From Apostichopus japonicus (Eukaryota; Echinodermata; Holothuroidea; Aspidochirotida; Stichopodidae), in NCBI RefSeq assembly GCF_037975245.1, contig NC_092582.1:10020001-10084000 (forward strand): DNA of 64,000 nucleotides, written 5' to 3'. This document shows, piece after piece, positions 60,341-64,000 of the stretch. How positions within the stretch are numbered: position 1 is the first letter of the stretch; each line of letters begins with the position of its first letter. The notes under the pieces are model-generated. The model was given only the letters and a program-made list of their open reading frames with translations. It searched no databases and was not told the origin of the DNA. A program made the translations under genes and the position numbers.

Positions 60341-63300
60341 CATCAGCTCGTACAGTGCGCCAAGCCATCGCGCCACTGTATGGACTGAGATATTAGGCCG
60401 ATTAACTAATACTTAAAGCTCCCCATTTAGGCACTCGCTGTAAAAGACCGGCAAAAGACGTCATCACCCGGGGTTCGAACCACGGATGCAAAAGACTGTC
60501 TCGCTCATCAGCTCGTACAGTGCGCCAAGCCAACGCGCCACTGTATGGACTGAGATATTAGGCCGATTAACTAATACTTAAAGCTCCCCATGTAGGCACT
60601 CGCTGTAAAAGATCGGCAAAAGACGTCATCATCCGGGGTTCGAACCACGGATGCAAAAGACTGTCTCGCTCATCAGCTCGTACAGTGCGCCAAGCCATCG
60701 CGCCACTGTATGGACTGAGATATTAGGCCGATTAACTAATACTTAAAGCTCCCCATTTAGGCACTCGCTGTAAAAGACCGGCAAAAGACGTCATCACCCG
60801 GGGTTCGAACCACGGATGCAAAAGACTGTCTCGCTCATCAGCTCGTACAGTGCGCCAAGCCAACGCGCCACTGTATGGACTGAGATATTAGGCCGATTAA
60901 CTAATACTTAAAGCTCCCCATGTAGGCACTCGCTGTAAAAGATCGGCAAAAGACGTCATCACCCGGGGTTCGAACCACGGATGCAAAAGACTGTCTCGCT
61001 CATCAGCTCGTACAGTGCGCCAAGCCATCGCGCCACTGTATGGACTGAGATATTAGGCCGATTAACTAATACTTAAAGCTCCCCATTTAGGCACTCGCTG
61101 TAAAAGACCGGCAAAAGACGTCATCACCCGGGGTTCGAACCACGGATGCAAAAGACTGTCTCGCTCATCAGCTCGTACAGTGCGCCAAGCCAACGCGCCA
61201 CTGTATGGACTGAGATATTAGGCCGATTAACTAATACTTAAAGCTCCCCATGTAGGCACTCGCTGTAAAAGATCGGCAAAAGACGTCATCACCCGGGGTT
61301 CGAACCACGGATGCAAAAGACTGTCTCGCTCATCAGCTCGTACAGTGCGCCAAGCCATCGCGCCACTGTATGGACTGAGATATTAGGCCGATTAACTAAT
61401 ACTTAAAGCTCCCCATTTAGGCACTCGCTGTAAAAGACCGGCAAAAGACGTCATCACCCGGGGTTCGAACCACGGATGCAAAAGACTGTCTCGCTCATCA
61501 GCTCGTACAGTGCGCCAAGCCAACGCGCCACTGTATGGACTGAGATATTAGGCCGATTAACTAATACTTAAAGCTCCCCATGTAGGCACTCGCTGTAAAA
61601 GATCGGCAAAAGACGTCATCACCCGGGGTTCGAACCACGGATGCAAAAGACTGTCTCGCTCATCAGCTCGTACAGTGCGCCAAGCCATCGCGCCACTGTA
61701 TGGACTGAGATATTAGGCCGATTAACTAATACTTAAAGCTCCCCATTTAGGCACTCGCTGTAAAAGACCGGCAAAAGACGTCATCACCCGGGGTTCGAAC
61801 CACGGATGCAAAAGACTGTCTCGCTCATCAGCTCGTACAGTGCGCCAAGCCAACGCGCCACTGTATGGACTGAGATATTAGGCCGATTAACTAATACTTA
61901 AAGCTCCCCATGTAGGCACTCGCTGTAAAAGATCGGCAAAAGACGTCATCACCCGGGGTTCGAACCACGGATGCAAAAGACTGTCTCGCTCATCAGCTCG
62001 TACAGTGCGCCAAGCCATCGCGCCACTGTATGGACTGAGATATTAGGCCGATTAACTAATACTTAAAGCTCCCCATTTAGGCACTCGCTGTAAAAGACCG
62101 GCAAAAGACGTCATCACCCGGGGTTCGAACCACGGATGCAAAAGACTGTCTCGCTCATCAGCTCGTACAGTGCGCCAAGCCAACGCGCCACTGTATGGAC
62201 TGAGATATTAGGCCGATTAACTAATACTTAAAGCTCCCCATGTAGGCACTCGCTGTAAAAGATCGGCAAAAGACGTCATCACCCGGGGTTCGAACCACGG
62301 ATGCAAAAGACTGTCTCGCTCATCAGCTCGTACAGTGCGCCAAGCCATCGCGCCACTGTATGGACTGAGATATTAGGCCGATTAACTAATACTTAAAGCT
62401 CCCCATTTAGGCACTCGCTGTAAAAGACCGGCAAAAGACGTCATCACCCGGGGTTCGAACCACGGATGCAAAAGACTGTCTCGCTCATCAGCTCGTACAG
62501 TGCGCCAAGCCAACGCGCCACTGTATGGACTGAGATATTAGGCCGATTAACTAATACTTAAAGCTCCCCATGTAGGCACTCGCTGTAAAAGATCGGCAAA
62601 AGACGTCATCACCCGGGGTTCGAACCACGGATGCAAAAGACTGTCTCGCTCATCAGCTCGTACAGTGCGCCAAGCCATCGCGCCACTGTATGGACTGAGA
62701 TATTAGGCCGATTAACTAATACTTAAAGCTCCCCATTTAGGCACTCGCTGTAAAAGACCGGCAAAAGACGTCATCACCCGGGGTTCGAACCACGGATGCA
62801 AAAGACTGTCTCGCTCATCAGCTCGTACAGTGCGCCAAGCCAACGCGCCACTGTATGGACTGAGATATTAGGCCGATTAACTAATACTTAAAGCTCCCCA
62901 TGTAGGCACTCGCTGTAAAAGATCGGCAAAAGACGTCATCACCCGGGGTTCGAACCACGGATGCAAAAGACTGTCTCGCTCATCAGCTCGTACAGTGCGC
63001 CAAGCCATCGCGCCACTGTATGGACTGAGATATTAGGCCGATTAACTAATACTTAAAGCTCCCCATTTAGGCACTCGCTGTAAAAGACCGGCAAAAGACG
63101 TCATCACCCGGGGTTCGAACCACGGATGCAAAAGACTGTCTCGCTCATCAGCTCGTACAGTGCGCCAAGCCAACGCGCCACTGTATGGACTGAGATATTA
63201 GGCCGATTAACTAATACTTAAAGCTCCCCATGTAGGCACTCGCTGTAAAAGATCGGCAAAAGACGTCATCACCCGGGGTTCGAACCACGGATGCAAAAGA

Positions 63301-64000
63301 CTGTCTCGCTCATCAGCTCGTACAGTGCGCCAAGCCATCGCGCCACTGTATGGACTGAGATATTAGGCCGATTAACTAATACTTAAAGCTCCCCATTTAG
63401 GCACTCGCTGTAAAAGACCGGCAAAAGACGTCATCACCCGGGGTTCGAACCACGGATGCAAAAGACTGTCTCGCTCATCAGCTCGTACAGTGCGCCAAGC
63501 CAACGCGCCACTGTATGGACTGAGATATTAGGCCGATTAACTAATACTTAAAGCTCCCCATGTAGGCACTCGCTGTAAAAGATCGGCAAAAGACGTCATC
63601 ACCCGGGGTTCGAACCACGGATGCAAAAGACTGTCTCGCTCATCAGCTCGTACAGTGCGCCAAGCCATCGCGCCACTGTATGGACTGAGATATTAGGCCG
63701 ATTAACTAATACTTAAAGCTCCCCATTTAGGCACTCGCTGTAAAAGACCGGCAAAAGACGTCATCACCCGGGGTTCGAACCACGGATGCAAAAGACTGTC
63801 TCGCTCATCAGCTCGTACAGTGCGCCAAGCCAACGCGCCACTGTATGGACTGAGATATTAGGCCGATTAACTAATACTTAAAGCTCCCCATGTAGGCACT
63901 CGCTGTAAAAGATCGGCAAAAGACGTCATCACCCGGGGTTCGAACCACGGATGCAAAAGACTGTCTCGCTCATCAGCTCGTACAGTGCGCCAAGCCATCG
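60341..64000 (-). repeat. 165-bp satellite in a strict 330-bp two-monomer higher-order array, each monomer tRNA-like
   Basis: About 22 head-to-tail monomers of 165 bases run to the window edge. Two monomer types alternate without exception, told apart by CCATCGCG/CCAACGCG, CCCCATTTAG/CCCCATGTAG and AGACCGG/AGATCGG, so the true repeat is 330 bases. Otherwise I see only one difference, T for C at 60632 in the second monomer. On the minus strand each monomer holds an A-box-like TGGCGCGATGGCTTGG and, about 45 bases later, the B box GGTTCGAACC, the two internal promoter parts of RNA polymerase III tRNA-type genes. Between them ACTGT/ACAGT and GCT/AGC can pair. It looks like a SINE or tRNA-like head that became a satellite. 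Confidence 0.92.

Noticed and set aside
60341-64000. Satellite as a cluster of functional tRNA genes
   Set aside because: A/B boxes are present, but I cannot fold a proper acceptor stem or a 7-base anticodon loop. It is better described as tRNA-like satellite.

Overview
The window is nuclear DNA of an animal. It is AT-rich, has long (TA)n tracts, many eukaryotic transposon remains, and a cluster of single-exon seven-transmembrane receptor genes. A marine invertebrate, plausibly an echinoderm, fits best: large intronless lineage-specific class A receptor clusters are known from sea urchins, and the non-LTR, Penelope, SINE, hAT and Harbinger-like mix is usual there. This is inference; no species can be named from the sequence.

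Layout. 1.5-5.3 kb is a repeat-dense stretch: a decayed L1/Tx1-type retrotransposon (ORF1 and endonuclease), two copies of a short element whose head is the 5' end of U2 snRNA, a second retrotransposon 3' end inserted into an 80-bp minisatellite, and a 34-bp minisatellite. At 5.9-6.4 kb lies a small multi-pass membrane protein I do not recognise. From 9.8 to 47.4 kb runs the receptor cluster: seven intact single-exon class A GPCR genes (starts at 11094 +, 17405 -, 21973 +, 25245 +, 32994 -, 40947 -, 45570 -) and four broken ones (9.87, 18.9, 28.2, 47.1 kb). From 48.7 to 60.3 kb there are hAT-like elements, minisatellites, dispersed repeats and two non-LTR 3' ends. From 60341 to the window end is a 165-bp satellite in which two monomer types alternate strictly (330-bp higher-order unit) and each monomer carries tRNA-like A and B boxes.

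The receptors form two subfamilies. Subfamily A (11.1, 16.1, 25.2, 28.2 kb and the 47.1 kb fragment) has C-D-V/L-W at the top of TM3, Arg at position 3.32 and DRY. Subfamily B (22.0, 31.7, 39.6, 44.3 kb and the 18.9 kb fragment) has CHIW, Lys or Gln at 3.32 and DRF/DRL. Both look like the aminergic/histamine-H3/muscarinic type in overall plan (LSYDR, long third intracellular loop, short tail, NPLLY), but none has the amine-binding Asp3.32. They are therefore orphan receptors, probably for non-amine and perhaps acidic ligands; a chemosensory role is a hypothesis.

The cluster reads roughly as an inverted repeat centred near 28-29 kb. Left-arm members are on + (A at 11 kb, B fragment at 19 kb, B at 22 kb), right-arm counterparts on - (B at 32 kb, B at 40 and 44 kb, A fragment at 47 kb). 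In the middle is a 2.9-kb direct tandem duplication carrying one live and one dead A gene. Noncoding DNA downstream of the 11-kb gene is recognisable in inverted orientation downstream of the 47-kb fragment, which supports duplication by inversion. The A gene at 16-17 kb, on -, is the exception.
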